Of a stretch of 64,000 bases of DNA, positions 42,427 through 51,455 are shown one piece after another. The DNA comes from Corynebacterium yonathiae. GTDB lineage: Bacteria > Actinomycetota > Actinomycetes > Mycobacteriales > Mycobacteriaceae. The stretch spans positions 1 to 64,000 of the forward strand of contig NZ_JAKMUZ010000007.1 of assembly GCF_027570195.1 (NCBI RefSeq), read 5' to 3'. Numbering within the stretch: position 1 is the stretch's first letter; the number at the start of each line of letters is the position of its first letter. The translations under genes and the position numbers were made by a program. The notes beneath the pieces are model-generated. The model had not been told where the DNA came from. It made no database searches and worked only from the letters and a program-made list of their open reading frames with translations.

Positions 42427-44266
42427 AATCTTCTTCATCCTTATCCGCAGCCATCGGGGCCGAGGAGGCCACCTGCATCAAGAACTCGCCATTGGAGCGG
42501 GTCTTCTTCAGCTGCTTAATGAGCAAGTCAATCGCCTGGTGGGAATCCAGGGCAGAAAGGATGCGACGCAGCTTGGTCATGATGCGCGCCTCCTCAGGAA
42601 CGAGCAATAGTTCGTCCTTACGGGTGCCGGACGGGTTAACGTCCACAGCCGGGAAGACGCGGCGCTCGGAAATGCCACGGTCCAGCTTCAACTCGGCATT
42701 GCCGGTGCCCTTGAATTCCTCGAAGATGACGGTATCGCCGGTAGATCCGGTCTCCACCATTGCGGTGGCGATGATCGTCAGCGAGCCACCCTCTTCGATA
42801 TTGCGAGCGGCACCCAGGAAACGCTTTGGCGGGTAGAGCGCATTAGAGTCCACACCGCCGGAGAGGATGCGGCCGGAAGCTGGGGAGGAATTATTGTAGG
42901 CGCGGCCCAGGCGGGTAATGGAGTCGAGCAAGACCACGACATCCTTGCCCTGCTCCACCAGGCGCTTGGCGCGCTCGATGGCCAGCTCAGCCACGGAGGT
43001 GTGCTCTGATGGCGGGCGGTCAAAGGTCGAGGCAATAACCTCGCCGTTGACAGAGCGTTGCATATCCGTAACTTCCTCAGGGCGCTCATCTACGAGAACG
43101 ACCATGAGGTAGCACTCCGGGTTATTGGTAGAAATCGCATTAGCGATATTCTGCAGAATCGTCGTCTTACCGGCCTTTGGCGGGGAGACGATCAGCGCGC
43201 GCTGGCCCTTGCCAATGGGCATAATGAGGTCGATCACGCGGGTGGTAAGGATCTTCGGATCCGTCTCCAAACGCAGGCGCTTATTCGGGTACAGCGGGGT
43301 CAGCTTATTAAAATGCGGACGCTGCTTTGCGGCTTCTGGTTCGATGCCGTTGACGGTATCGACCTGTACCAGCTGGTTGTACTTGCGGCGATTGCGGCCA
43401 TTGCCGTGCGTATGCGTCGGGCCGGAGACCTTAACCTGACCGGTGATGGCATCACCGGAGCGCAGGCCTAAGCGGCGGACGATGCCGTTGTTGACAAAAA
43501 CGTCGGAAGCCGCGGCGCGGTAACCGGTAGTGCGCAGGAAGGCGACGTTATTGTCTACCACGTCCAAAATGCCACCGACAGCCTGCAGCTCATCGCCCTC
43601 GCGGACCTGCAAATCGTTGCCGCCGTTATTGTCATTATTGTTTCCGCGGCCGCGACGGTTGCGGCGGTTGCGGCGCCCACGCCGGTTGCCGCGCTCATGA
43701 TTGTTGTTGTCATCGTGGCGGTTGCCGCGCTGCTTATTATCGCCGCGGTCATTCTTTTCACCCTGATTCTCGGAGCCGTCCTGGGAGCCATTATCGCGGT
43801 TATCTTTATTGCCGCCCTGCTCCTCATGGCGGTTGCGTTCCTCGCGCTCTTGACGTTCCTGCCGCTCCTGGCGTTCTTGCCGGCGGGCGCGGTTGCGGCG
43901 AGCGCGGCGTGCCTGAGAACGCGACTCATAGCGCTGCTCGTCGCCAGAGTTCTGCTGGCGGTTATCCTGCTTTTCGCCGGATTCTTCCTGCTTTTCCGCC
44001 TTCTGCGGCGCATCGTCCTGCGCCTTAGTGCGTGGTTTATCAGCCTTTTCAGGCTTCTCTGCCTTTTCCGCCTTTTCTACCCGAGCGGCCTTTTCCACCT
44101 TGGCCTTGGCCTTTGGCGGAACTTGACCAGTCTTGATGGCGGTGATGAGATCCCCCTTGCGCAGGGCAGAGACACCACGTAGGCCGCGCTCTGCGGCCAT
44201 TTTGCGCAATTCCGGCAGCTTCAGGGATGCAAGATCCTGTGCTGCGGTGTTGTCCGTTTCGCTCAC
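42419..44266 (-). CDS. rho: Transcription termination factor Rho
   Basis: Hexameric RNA helicase. The 615-residue protein has an N-terminal SAP-like helical domain ([20 protein letters not shown], residues 10-50), a low-complexity insert of about 170 residues rich in Lys/Glu, then Arg/Asn/Gly ([26 protein letters not shown]), the RNA-binding cold-shock domain ([20 protein letters not shown]), Walker [10 protein letters not shown] and Walker [11 protein letters not shown]. The GTG at 44266 has AAAGGA 5 nt upstream. The large insert is typical of high-GC actinobacteria, but is long here. A leader of almost 300 nt precedes it. Confidence 0.96.
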   Translation of the reverse strand: MSETDNTAAQDLASLKLPELRKMAAERGLRGVSALRKGDLITAIKTGQVPPKAKAKVEKAARVEKAEKAEKPEKADKPRTKAQDDAPQKAEKQEESGEKQDNRQQNSGDEQRYESRSQARRARRNRARRQERQERQERQEREERNRHEEQGGNKDNRDNGSQDGSENQGEKNDRGDNKQRGNRHDDNNNHERGNRRGRRNRRNRRGRGNNNDNNGGNDLQVREGDELQAVGGILDVVDNNVAFLRTTGYRAAASDVFVNNGIVRRLGLRSGDAITGQVKVSGPTHTHGNGRNRRKYNQLVQVDTVNGIEPEAAKQRPHFNKLTPLYPNKRLRLETDPKILTTRVIDLIMPIGKGQRALIVSPPKAGKTTILQNIANAISTNNPECYLMVVLVDERPEEVTDMQRSVNGEVIASTFDRPPSEHTSVAELAIERAKRLVEQGKDVVVLLDSITRLGRAYNNSSPASGRILSGGVDSNALYPPKRFLGAARNIEEGGSLTIIATAMVETGSTGDTVIFEEFKGTGNAELKLDRGISERRVFPAVDVNPSGTRKDELLLVPEEARIMTKLRRILSALDSHQAIDLLIKQLKKTRSNGEFLMQVASSAPMAADKDEEDYV

Positions 44267-44617
44267 GGATATCCTTTCGTTGCTTGACCAGGTCCGATGA
44301 TGCGGGAGCCGCCGTAGCCTAGGCTCACGGCGTTGCACTGGAAGCCAATGTGTATTTTTCTAGGACTTCTCGCCCTCGTGCCAAGGCGCATGCGCGTCCT
44401 GCCGGGCAATAAGTATGAGGCCTCTTCCATGTTCTCAAGGAGAATTCGCACAGCGGGTGCACGAACCGGAAGAAATCAAGAAACGACTGCGGGCAAAACT
44501 TCTCTGGGCCCGAATCCATAGGAAAGGGGAGCTAAAAATTCCGGTTTCCTACCAGTCGCGAACAAGTATAACGCATAGACCGCAACGCCCGCACCATGAC
44601 ACCGCTACAGTAGAGGC
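44267..44617. promoter_or_regulatory. rho leader and divergent promoter region
   Basis: No confident gene. A minus-strand TATACT (44565-44570) would give a rho leader of about 290 nt. The leader contains a hairpin at 44311-44331 (GCCGT...ACGGC with inner AGCC/GGCT) and a 62-codon open frame (44451 to 44263) whose TGA overlaps the rho GTG (GTGA). On the plus strand TACAGT (44606-44611) lies 6 nt before the acyl-CoA ligase ATG. Confidence 0.45.
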
Positions 44618-46399
44618 ATGCTTTCCACGATGATGGATATCCCCCTCTCCCTGACCCGCATTTTGGAATACGGCGCCTCGGTGCACGGCAGCACCACGGT
44701 GACAACCTGGCACGGTGAGGGCACCGGCTCTGAATTTGATCCGGCCGAAGAAGTTACCTTCCGCGATATCGCCGCTCGCGCAGCCGCCTTCGCCCACGCT
44801 ATTCATGATGATTTGGGTATTACCGGCGATGAGCGGGTGGGCAGTTTTATGTGGAACTGCGCCGAACACCTCGAGGTCATGTTTGGCACTGCTTGCAAGG
44901 GCGCGATTTTTGCGCCGCTGAATAAGCAGCTGATGAATGACCAGATTCGCCATATTATTAATCACGCGGAAATATCTGCCATCGTGTGCGATCCCCGGCT
45001 GGCGCAGCAACTAGGCAAGGTGCTTGTGGGTACCGACTCCGTGGAAAGCGTCATCATTACCGGTGCACAACCGGCGCAGCAGTTTGCCTACCTCTTTCCG
45101 CGCGGAGTTGAGGTGTATTCCTATGAAGCTTTAATTGATGGCCGCTCCACCGTCTATGACTGGCCGGAACTAGATGAGCGCACGGCCGCGGCACTGTGCT
45201 ATTCCACAGGCACCACGGGTGCCCCCAAGGGCGTACTGTATTCGCACCGTTCGCTGTATCTGGAGGCCATGCAGCTGCGCTCCTCGGACTCGCTGTGCAT
45301 CACCCACGGTGAGACTTTCCTGTGCTGCATCCCCATCTGTCACGTGCTGAGCTGGGGCGTTCCCTTTACCTGCTTCATGACGGGCACCCCGCTCGTGCTT
45401 CCCGACGCCGACGTATCCGCCCCCACCCTTGCCAAGGCCATTGCCGCTACTTCTCCGCGCGTGGCCCACGGCGTTCCCACCATCTGGATCCAACTCTTTG
45501 TGCACTACATGCACCACCCGCCGGAGCGCATGACCCTCACGGAGATCTATGCCGGCGGCTCCCCCGTTCCCCCAACTCTTATCAAGATGTGGGAGGAACG
45601 CTACGGTGTCGACGTTGTTCACGTGTGGGGCATGGTAGAAACCTCCACCGTCGGCAGCGTCGCCCGCCCTCCACAGGGCGCTTCGGGCGATACGCGGTGG
45701 GCCTACCGCATCTCCCAGGGCCGCATCCCCGCCTCGCTGGAATACCGCGTGGTCAATGACGGCCAAGTTGTGGCCCGAACCGACCGCAACGCGGGCGAAC
45801 TGCAGGTACGCGGCAACCTGGTCACCGGTTCCTACTACCACTCGCCTACCGCTGAGCCGGGCGAAATCGCCTCCGAATTTCGCGGCAAGCAGGTCGAGGC
45901 TGCAGAGGGCAAGTTCACCGCGGATGGCTGGCTGCGCACTGGCGATGTCGGCTCGGTCACCAAGGACGGCTTCCTTACCGTAGAGGACCGCGCCCGAGAC
46001 GTCATCCGCTCCGGCGGCGAGTGGATCTATTCCGTCCAGCTGGAAAACCTCATCATGTCTGACCCACTCGTCGTCGAAGCCGCCGTTATCGGCTATCCCG
46101 ATAAGCAATGGGTCGAGCGCCCACTGGCCGTTACCGTCTTGGCAGAAGGTGCTTCTCCCACCATCGAAACCGCAGAGCGCCTGCGCGCCAGCATGCGCAA
46201 GGAGCTGCCGAGTTGGATGCTGCCGGAGTACTGGACCTTTGTAAAGTCCATCGATAAAACTTCCGTGGGCAAATTCGATAAGAAGGATTTGCGCACCCAC
46301 CTGGCAGAAGGCGAGTACAACATCATCCGGCTCAAGGGTCCAGGCGAATCGCAGCGCCTCGCTGCCACCGAAGCCACCGATTTAAGCCGGGAAAACTAG
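44618..46399 (+). CDS. Fatty-acid-CoA ligase (AMP-binding family)
   Basis: Adenylates a carboxylic acid and transfers it to CoA. The 593-residue protein has the P-loop YSTGTTGAPKGVLYSHRS (about residues 194-211), VVHVWGMVETS, and the C-terminal hinge and catalytic lysine region (RDVIRSGGEWIYSVQLEN, TSVGKFDKKDLR). The DxxW-type opening and overall length match long- or medium-chain ligases; the substrate is not predictable. Monocistronic, leaderless by the TACAGT box, divergent from rho. Fatty-acid handling would suit a lipophilic corynebacterium. Confidence 0.88.
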   Translation: MLSTMMDIPLSLTRILEYGASVHGSTTVTTWHGEGTGSEFDPAEEVTFRDIAARAAAFAHAIHDDLGITGDERVGSFMWNCAEHLEVMFGTACKGAIFAPLNKQLMNDQIRHIINHAEISAIVCDPRLAQQLGKVLVGTDSVESVIITGAQPAQQFAYLFPRGVEVYSYEALIDGRSTVYDWPELDERTAAALCYSTGTTGAPKGVLYSHRSLYLEAMQLRSSDSLCITHGETFLCCIPICHVLSWGVPFTCFMTGTPLVLPDADVSAPTLAKAIAATSPRVAHGVPTIWIQLFVHYMHHPPERMTLTEIYAGGSPVPPTLIKMWEERYGVDVVHVWGMVETSTVGSVARPPQGASGDTRWAYRISQGRIPASLEYRVVNDGQVVARTDRNAGELQVRGNLVTGSYYHSPTAEPGEIASEFRGKQVEAAEGKFTADGWLRTGDVGSVTKDGFLTVEDRARDVIRSGGEWIYSVQLENLIMSDPLVVEAAVIGYPDKQWVERPLAVTVLAEGASPTIETAERLRASMRKELPSWMLPEYWTFVKSIDKTSVGKFDKKDLRTHLAEGEYNIIRLKGPGESQRLAATEATDLSREN

Positions 46400-46452
46400 G
46401 AATAATATCCTTCTCTAAGCCGTTGCAGCTTGGTGTACCTCATCCCCTCTCT

Positions 46453-46458
46453 TAGACT
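46453..46458 (+). promoter_or_regulatory. moaA leaderless promoter
   Basis: TAGACT lies 7 nt before the ATG at 46466, with TTGGTG 17 nt upstream as -35. This decides the moaA start over an ATG 12 codons earlier. Confidence 0.6.
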
Positions 46459-46465
46459 GGCACCG

Positions 46466-47578
46466 ATGACCTCTTCCACGCAGCGACCCGTAGTTTCCCT
46501 GCCCCTGCCCACCGTGGTCCGGGCGCAGTCGCCAGCGGATCTGCCCGCCCCGGCTGCTGATGGCACGCGCGCACTGCTGGATCGCTATGGCCGCCAAGCC
46601 CGCGACCTGCGCGTCTCCCTCACGGATCGCTGCAACTTGCGCTGCACCTATTGCATGCCGGCCGAAGGCTTAGAGTGGATGCCCACAGAGAAGACCTTGA
46701 GCGATGAGGAAACCATCCGACTGATTCGAATTGGCGTCGGCAAGCTGGGCATCCGCCAAGTGCGTTTTACCGGCGGCGAACCCTTGCTGCGTAAGTCGCT
46801 GGAAAAATTTATTGCCGCCACTAAAGAGCTGCGCACCGACCAGGGGAGATCCCCGTCCACCGCGCTAACCACCAACGGGCTTGGCCTAGAAAAGCGCGCC
46901 GGCGCCCTCGCCGCAGCCGGACTGGATCGCATCAATATCTCGCTCGATACCATCGACCGCGAGCGCTACGCCGCGCTCACCCGCCGCGACCGCCTTGATC
47001 ACGTGCTCCAGGCCATCGCCGCTGCGGATGCCGCAGGCCTCCACCCCATCAAAATCAACGCCGTGGTCATGCCCGGGGTCAACGAAGAAGACATCGTCCC
47101 GCTAGCGGACTATGCCGTCCGCCACGGTGCTCAGCTGCGCTTCATCGAACAGATGCCGCTTGGGCCCCGCGAGCAATGGCGCCGCGAGGACATGGTAACG
47201 GCCGCGGACATCCTCGTCCGTCTGCGCACCCATTTTTCGCTACAGCCCGCCCGCGAACCGCGGGGATCTGCCCCCGCCGCCCTGTGGGAGGCCACCGCTC
47301 CGGATGGAACACGCGGAACACTGGGCATCATTGCCTCGGTCACCCACCCCTTCTGCGGCGACTGCGATCGTACGCGGCTGACTACCGACGGCGCCGTGCG
47401 CAACTGCCTCTTTGGCAATTCCGAAACCCCGCTGCGGGAACTATTGCGCTCTGGGGCCAGCGATGAGGAGATCATGGAGGCCTGGGCTGGGGAAATGTGG
47501 AGCAAAAAGCCTGGCCATGGCATCGATGACGAAGGCTTTCTGCAACCGGACCGTCCGATGTCTGCCATCGGCGGCTAA
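46466..47578 (+). CDS. moaA: GTP 3',8-cyclase
   Basis: Radical-SAM enzyme for the first step of molybdenum-cofactor synthesis. The 370-residue protein has the CxxxCxxC motif in LTDRCNLRCTYCMP, the GGEPLLR motif and the C-terminal cluster cysteines in FCGDCDRTRLTTDGAVRNCLF. It lacks the usual last GG because the protein ends MSAIGG, which in fact supplies it. First of moaA-moeA-moaC-mobA. Confidence 0.95.
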   Translation: MTSSTQRPVVSLPLPTVVRAQSPADLPAPAADGTRALLDRYGRQARDLRVSLTDRCNLRCTYCMPAEGLEWMPTEKTLSDEETIRLIRIGVGKLGIRQVRFTGGEPLLRKSLEKFIAATKELRTDQGRSPSTALTTNGLGLEKRAGALAAAGLDRINISLDTIDRERYAALTRRDRLDHVLQAIAAADAAGLHPIKINAVVMPGVNEEDIVPLADYAVRHGAQLRFIEQMPLGPREQWRREDMVTAADILVRLRTHFSLQPAREPRGSAPAALWEATAPDGTRGTLGIIASVTHPFCGDCDRTRLTTDGAVRNCLFGNSETPLRELLRSGASDEEIMEAWAGEMWSKKPGHGIDDEGFLQPDRPMSAIGG

Positions 47579-47588
47579 CCTTATTTTT

Positions 47589-48788
47589 ATGTCCACGCCC
47601 CGCAGCATCTCCGCGCACCTCGATGCCGTCCTCACCCTGGCATCCCCCCTGCCGGCCGAGTCAGCCGCCGTCGATGCCTCCCTCATCGGCCGCGTCCTCG
47701 CCGCCGATGCCACCGCGCGCTTTCCCGTGCCGCCCCACGCCAACTCGGCGATGGATGGCTTCCTCGTCCACGCCGCGGATCTTCCCTCCCCCGGCCCATG
47801 GGCACTCCCCGTCGCCGGCGATGTACCAGCCGGTGCCGCCCCTACCGAGGTCCCCGCGGGACACGCGGTGCGCATCATGACCGGCGCACCGGTAGCTGAT
47901 ACCGCAGGAATGCTTGTCGTGCCCGTGGAAAATACCACCACCCCGGCCGGCCCCGTAGCGCTTCCAGACGAGGTGACCATCACCGATGCTCCCACCAAGT
48001 CACATATCCGCGCCGCCGGGGAGGATATCCAGCCCGGCGCGCCAGTGGCCACAGCAGGCACGCTTGTCGACGCCGCCGTAATCGCCGCTCTCACCTCCGC
48101 TGGCGTTTATTCCGTCTCGGTCCACCGCAGCCCACGCATAGCGATCATCTCTTCTGGCGAAGAACTAGTCTCTTCCCCAACAGAGCTCGCTCCCGGCCAG
48201 CTGCCGAATTCCAATGGCCCCATGCTCGCTGCCCTTGCAGGCGCAGACGCACACGTCCACGTGGGTGATGCCCCTGCGGACCTCGCCTCCGCGCTGGATG
48301 AGCTTGCCTCCTCCCACGACCTCATCATCACCTCCGGCGGCGTTTCGGCCGGCGCGTTCGACGTCGTCCATACTGTGCTGAGGCGCACGGATTCCGCGTG
48401 GTTCGGGCACGTCGACCAGCGCCCGGGCGCCCCACAGGGCTACTCCAATTGGAAAGGCACCCCGATATTATGCTTGCCCGGCAACCCCGTGGCTGCCTTC
48501 GTAGATTTTCAGCTCTATGCTCGTCCCCTCCTCGCCGCGCTTTCTGGTCACCCCGCGCCACGCGAGCAGGTCCACCTACGCGCCCGCGTAGACTCGCCCC
48601 TCCCGACCTCCCGCGGCCGGCCTACCATTGTGCCCGTGACCGTAGACTTCCAGGCGGAGCCCGCCATTACGTCGCACTTACCTCACGGCAGCCATCGCAT
48701 CGTATCGCTCGCCGGTACCAATGGCTTTTGCCTCATCTCCTCCGAGCCGCCCGCCTTGGGTGAGGAGACCACCGTTTATCTGTATTAA
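47589..48788 (+). CDS. moeA: Molybdopterin molybdenumtransferase
   Basis: Inserts molybdate into adenylated molybdopterin. The 399-residue protein has VPPHANSAMDGFLVHAAD, GHAVRIMTGAPV, the MoCF-binding region IISSGEELV...NSNGPML, ITSGGVSAGAFDVV and LPGNPVAAFV. A TAACCT box overlapping the moaA stop lies 7 nt before the ATG, suggesting an internal leaderless promoter. The open frame upstream of 47589 overlaps moaA and is not real coding. Confidence 0.94.
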   Translation: MSTPRSISAHLDAVLTLASPLPAESAAVDASLIGRVLAADATARFPVPPHANSAMDGFLVHAADLPSPGPWALPVAGDVPAGAAPTEVPAGHAVRIMTGAPVADTAGMLVVPVENTTTPAGPVALPDEVTITDAPTKSHIRAAGEDIQPGAPVATAGTLVDAAVIAALTSAGVYSVSVHRSPRIAIISSGEELVSSPTELAPGQLPNSNGPMLAALAGADAHVHVGDAPADLASALDELASSHDLIITSGGVSAGAFDVVHTVLRRTDSAWFGHVDQRPGAPQGYSNWKGTPILCLPGNPVAAFVDFQLYARPLLAALSGHPAPREQVHLRARVDSPLPTSRGRPTIVPVTVDFQAEPAITSHLPHGSHRIVSLAGTNGFCLISSEPPALGEETTVYLY

Positions 48789-48797
48789 GGAGCAACC

Positions 48798-49277
48798 ATG
48801 AAATTTACCCACCTAAATTCTGACGGCGCCGCCTACATGGTCGATGTCACCGAGAAGCAACCCACCGTGCGCACTGCCACGGCCGAGGGCGAAGTCGCCT
48901 GCTCCCCCGAGGTCATGACCGCTTTGCGCGACGGCACGGTATCCAAGGGAGACGTGCTCGCCGTAGCCCGCATCGCCGGCATTTCCGCCGCCAAGAAGGT
49001 CCCCGAGCTGCTTCCGTTGGCCCATACCATTGGCGTGCACGGCTGCGCCGTGGAGCTCACGCTTGCCGACGACCACGTCTCCATCTCCGCCACCGTCCGC
49101 ACCGCCGACCGCACTGGCGTGGAAATGGAAGCGCTTACGGCCGTGAATGTTTCCGCGCTCGCCATCATCGACATGGTCAAGGGCGTGGACCGCTCCGCCT
49201 ATATCCGCCGTTGCGGCATCGTGGCGAAATCCGGCGGCCGCTCCGGGGACTGGTCCCGCACCCTGCCGGAGGCCTAA
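48798..49277 (+). CDS. moaC: Cyclic pyranopterin monophosphate synthase
   Basis: Second step of molybdopterin synthesis, after MoaA. The 159-residue protein has KKVPELLPLAHTIGV, VRTADRTGVEMEALTAVNVSALAIIDMVKG and the C-terminal KSGGRSGDW. It has an AAGGAG Shine-Dalgarno, 6 nt. The stop overlaps the mobA start (TAATG). Confidence 0.95.
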   Translation: MKFTHLNSDGAAYMVDVTEKQPTVRTATAEGEVACSPEVMTALRDGTVSKGDVLAVARIAGISAAKKVPELLPLAHTIGVHGCAVELTLADDHVSISATVRTADRTGVEMEALTAVNVSALAIIDMVKGVDRSAYIRRCGIVAKSGGRSGDWSRTLPEA

Positions 49278-49873
49278 TGCTCGGCGCGATAATCCTCGCC
49301 GGTGGCCACGGCCGACGCATGGGCGGCACAGATAAAGCCTCTCTTTCCGCCCACGGAACACGTTTTATAGACCGCCTGCTCGCCCAGCTCCCCTACGGCA
49401 CCCCGGCCGTGGCCGTCTCACCGCATTATCTCGGCCTACCCCAGGTGTGCGAGTCCCCGCTCTACGGTGGTCCCGTCGCTGGCATCGCGGCCGGCGCACA
49501 AGCGTTATCCCACTGCACCGAACTTGCCCTCTTCGCCGTGGATGCCCCCGATTCGCCGCTACTGCTTCCCCGTCTGCGCTCGACCCTCGCCTCCTCCACG
49601 GCCGATGCCGTACTCACCCGCGCCGCCGACGGCTACCTCCAGCCGCTGTGTTCCCTCTGGCACGCCCCCGCGCTCCACACTCAGCTCGAATCCCTTCCTA
49701 CGGCTAGGAACGTCTCCGTCCGCCGCCTCATCCGCGGTGTGAATTTTGTCGAGGTCCCTGGCACCGGCGCCGAACGCGACTACGACACACACGCGGAATT
49801 GCGCGAGCTCCCCCTGCTCTGCTTCCCGGACCCTGCCCTCCCCCTTCGCGCTCACCGCAGCTCGCTGAACTAG
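49277..49873 (+). CDS. mobA: Molybdenum cofactor guanylyltransferase
   Basis: Attaches GMP to molybdopterin to give the guanine-dinucleotide cofactor used by enzymes such as nitrate reductase and formate dehydrogenase. The 198-residue protein has AIILAGGHGRRMGGTDKASL, then PLYGGPVAGIAAG and FAVDAPDSPLL (the usual CDxP-type motif is VDAPD here). The 3' end encodes PLRAHRSS within the first copy of the repeat described at 49842. Confidence 0.88.
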   Translation: MLGAIILAGGHGRRMGGTDKASLSAHGTRFIDRLLAQLPYGTPAVAVSPHYLGLPQVCESPLYGGPVAGIAAGAQALSHCTELALFAVDAPDSPLLLPRLRSTLASSTADAVLTRAADGYLQPLCSLWHAPALHTQLESLPTARNVSVRRLIRGVNFVEVPGTGAERDYDTHAELRELPLLCFPDPALPLRAHRSSLN

Positions 49874-50068
49874 GCCACGGCACCGCACTGGTGAGCGGCA
49901 AGGGTAAGGGTCTTCTTCCCACCACCCTTCGCGCTCACTAGCAGCCGCGGGTAGCACGAAATCACCGTCCCGGTGAGCGCGAAGGGGAAGCTGCAGAACT
50001 ACCCCGCTCTTCGCGATCACCGTGAAGCCGCGGATTTATGAAACTTGTTTCATGGTGAGCGCGAAGGG
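49842..50068. repeat. Three tandem 82-bp units, each an inverted repeat
   Basis: A 15-bp motif, CCCTTCGCGCTCACC, occurs at 49842, 49925 and 50007 (the last with two changes), and its reverse complement GGTGAGCGCGAAGGG at 49890 (one variant), 49972 and 50054. Spacing alternates about 47 and 35 bp, so the array has an 82-83 bp period. Each unit can fold into a 15-bp stem with a loop of about 32 nt. The third loop contains its own palindrome ATGAAAC-TT-GTTTCAT. It fills the gap between the converging mobA and nirK genes and starts within the mobA 3' end. Confidence 0.8.
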
Positions 50069-50087
50069 TGTATCGAGCGAGGCTGGC

Positions 50088-51455
50088 CTACTCCGTAACG
50101 ATGAACTTTCCGTGCTGCCCCTTCTCCGCGTTTGTCATGATGTGATTCACAAAGGAATAAGTGCCCGGCTCGTTGAAGGTCATTTCGACGAATCCGCCTT
50201 GCGCTGGAAGCAGGTCAAGCGCTTGCGAACCAGTGGAGTCCTCATTCTTGATGAGGTAAGCGCCTTCCTTGTAGGCGGTATCGAATTGTTCGCCCACAAC
50301 GTGGAAGCTCAGCGGCTGGTCGGGGCCTAGATTGGTCAGCCACAGGCGAACAGTATCGCCCACCTTGGCCTTGATGGGTTCTGCATCGTACTGGCCGGGA
50401 TAATAGTTAAAGGCCATGAGGTCGAAGCGGCCGTCGGCTACGCGCTGGGCATCGGCACCAGTGTTTTCCTCACCGAGGAAGACGTCGGTAGCCATGAAGT
50501 TATACTCCGCGTCTACGGGCTTCAGGTTCGGCGGATCGATGATGACGTTGCCGGCCATGCCGTTAGCGATGTGGAGGGACATGGGCATCGTGGAACAGTG
50601 ATACATCCAGATGCCGGAGCGATGCGCGGTGAATTTGTAGGTCAATTCCTCGCCCGGCTGGATGGATTTCATGGTCTTATCTGGGTTGACCTCGCCGGCG
50701 TGGAAGTCAATGGAGTGGGCCATGGAGCCCTCGTTCTTGATGGTGATTTCGAACTTATCGCCCACTTTTCCGCGCAGGGTCGGGCCTGGGGCTTGGCCGT
50801 TGAAAAGCCACCGCATCTGTTTGATTCCTGGGGCGACCTCTACGACCTTCTCGGTCATCGTCCAGGTCTCTTTGTGCGTCTTCGTTTCGGCGGCAGGCTG
50901 CAAGGTGGCGTCAAAGGCGGAAAAGCCTTCGCGCTGGGTGCCGAGTTCAGCGGCGGTAGGCACGTCCACGTGGGGGTTGCTTGCAGAAGCCACCGTGTGG
51001 TCATGCCCTGCAGCGGCGCCATCTCCGACGTTGACCTTAAAAGTCATGCCCTGCATCTTGTGGCCGGCGATGGTGCAATAACCTTCCGCGGAGGAATCGA
51101 TGACGCCGGCATCGAGTTGAACTGTCTCGCCGGGATCGACGCGGCCGGTTTCGGCATCACCGATCTTTAGGTCATGGACTTGGTCACCCGAGTTGGTGAA
51201 GTTGACCACCAGATGGGTTCCAGGGTCGATATCGATAGACGAGGGCGTAAAGGCCATGCCATCCACACCAACGTCAATGGTCTGCGTTTCACCAGAGGCT
51301 ACAGGCGTAGCGGACTGAGAGCTCTTGCCGGTGGAATTGACCACCGCGAGTGCGATAACTGCCGCTAACGCGATACCGATGAGTAGCCACGAAGCCCAAG
51401 ATGAGTCCTTGGAGGCGGGCTTGTCCGCGGGTTGTGAGGAAGAAACGCTCAGCAT
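50088..51455 (-). CDS. nirK: Copper nitrite reductase with N-terminal cupredoxin domain
   Basis: Reduces nitrite to NO outside the cell membrane. The 455-residue protein has an N-terminal anchor (residues 21-39) and an extra cupredoxin domain (about 55-145) with a full type 1 copper site (H94, C127, H132, M137). The two-domain NirK core follows: type 1 ligands H247, C287, H295, M300; type 2 ligands H252, H286, H438; and catalytic D250 and H385. So all functional residues are present, and the first domain can donate electrons. It directly abuts the upstream membrane-protein gene (TAA then ATG) in an operon. Confidence 0.86.
   Translation of the reverse strand: MLSVSSSQPADKPASKDSSWASWLLIGIALAAVIALAVVNSTGKSSQSATPVASGETQTIDVGVDGMAFTPSSIDIDPGTHLVVNFTNSGDQVHDLKIGDAETGRVDPGETVQLDAGVIDSSAEGYCTIAGHKMQGMTFKVNVGDGAAAGHDHTVASASNPHVDVPTAAELGTQREGFSAFDATLQPAAETKTHKETWTMTEKVVEVAPGIKQMRWLFNGQAPGPTLRGKVGDKFEITIKNEGSMAHSIDFHAGEVNPDKTMKSIQPGEELTYKFTAHRSGIWMYHCSTMPMSLHIANGMAGNVIIDPPNLKPVDAEYNFMATDVFLGEENTGADAQRVADGRFDLMAFNYYPGQYDAEPIKAKVGDTVRLWLTNLGPDQPLSFHVVGEQFDTAYKEGAYLIKNEDSTGSQALDLLPAQGGFVEMTFNEPGTYSFVNHIMTNAEKGQHGKFIVTE

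Noticed and set aside
41224-42519. A 431-codon plus-strand frame opposite prfA
   Set aside because: Antisense shadow of prfA; its composition mirrors the complement of a high-GC gene.
44333-44521. Small plus-strand frame in the rho leader region
   Set aside because: No ribosome-binding site, no conserved features, and it overlaps the leader of rho.
49842-50068. CRISPR array
   Set aside because: The repeats alternate in orientation, are only 15 bp, and have no cas genes; they are paired inverted repeats.
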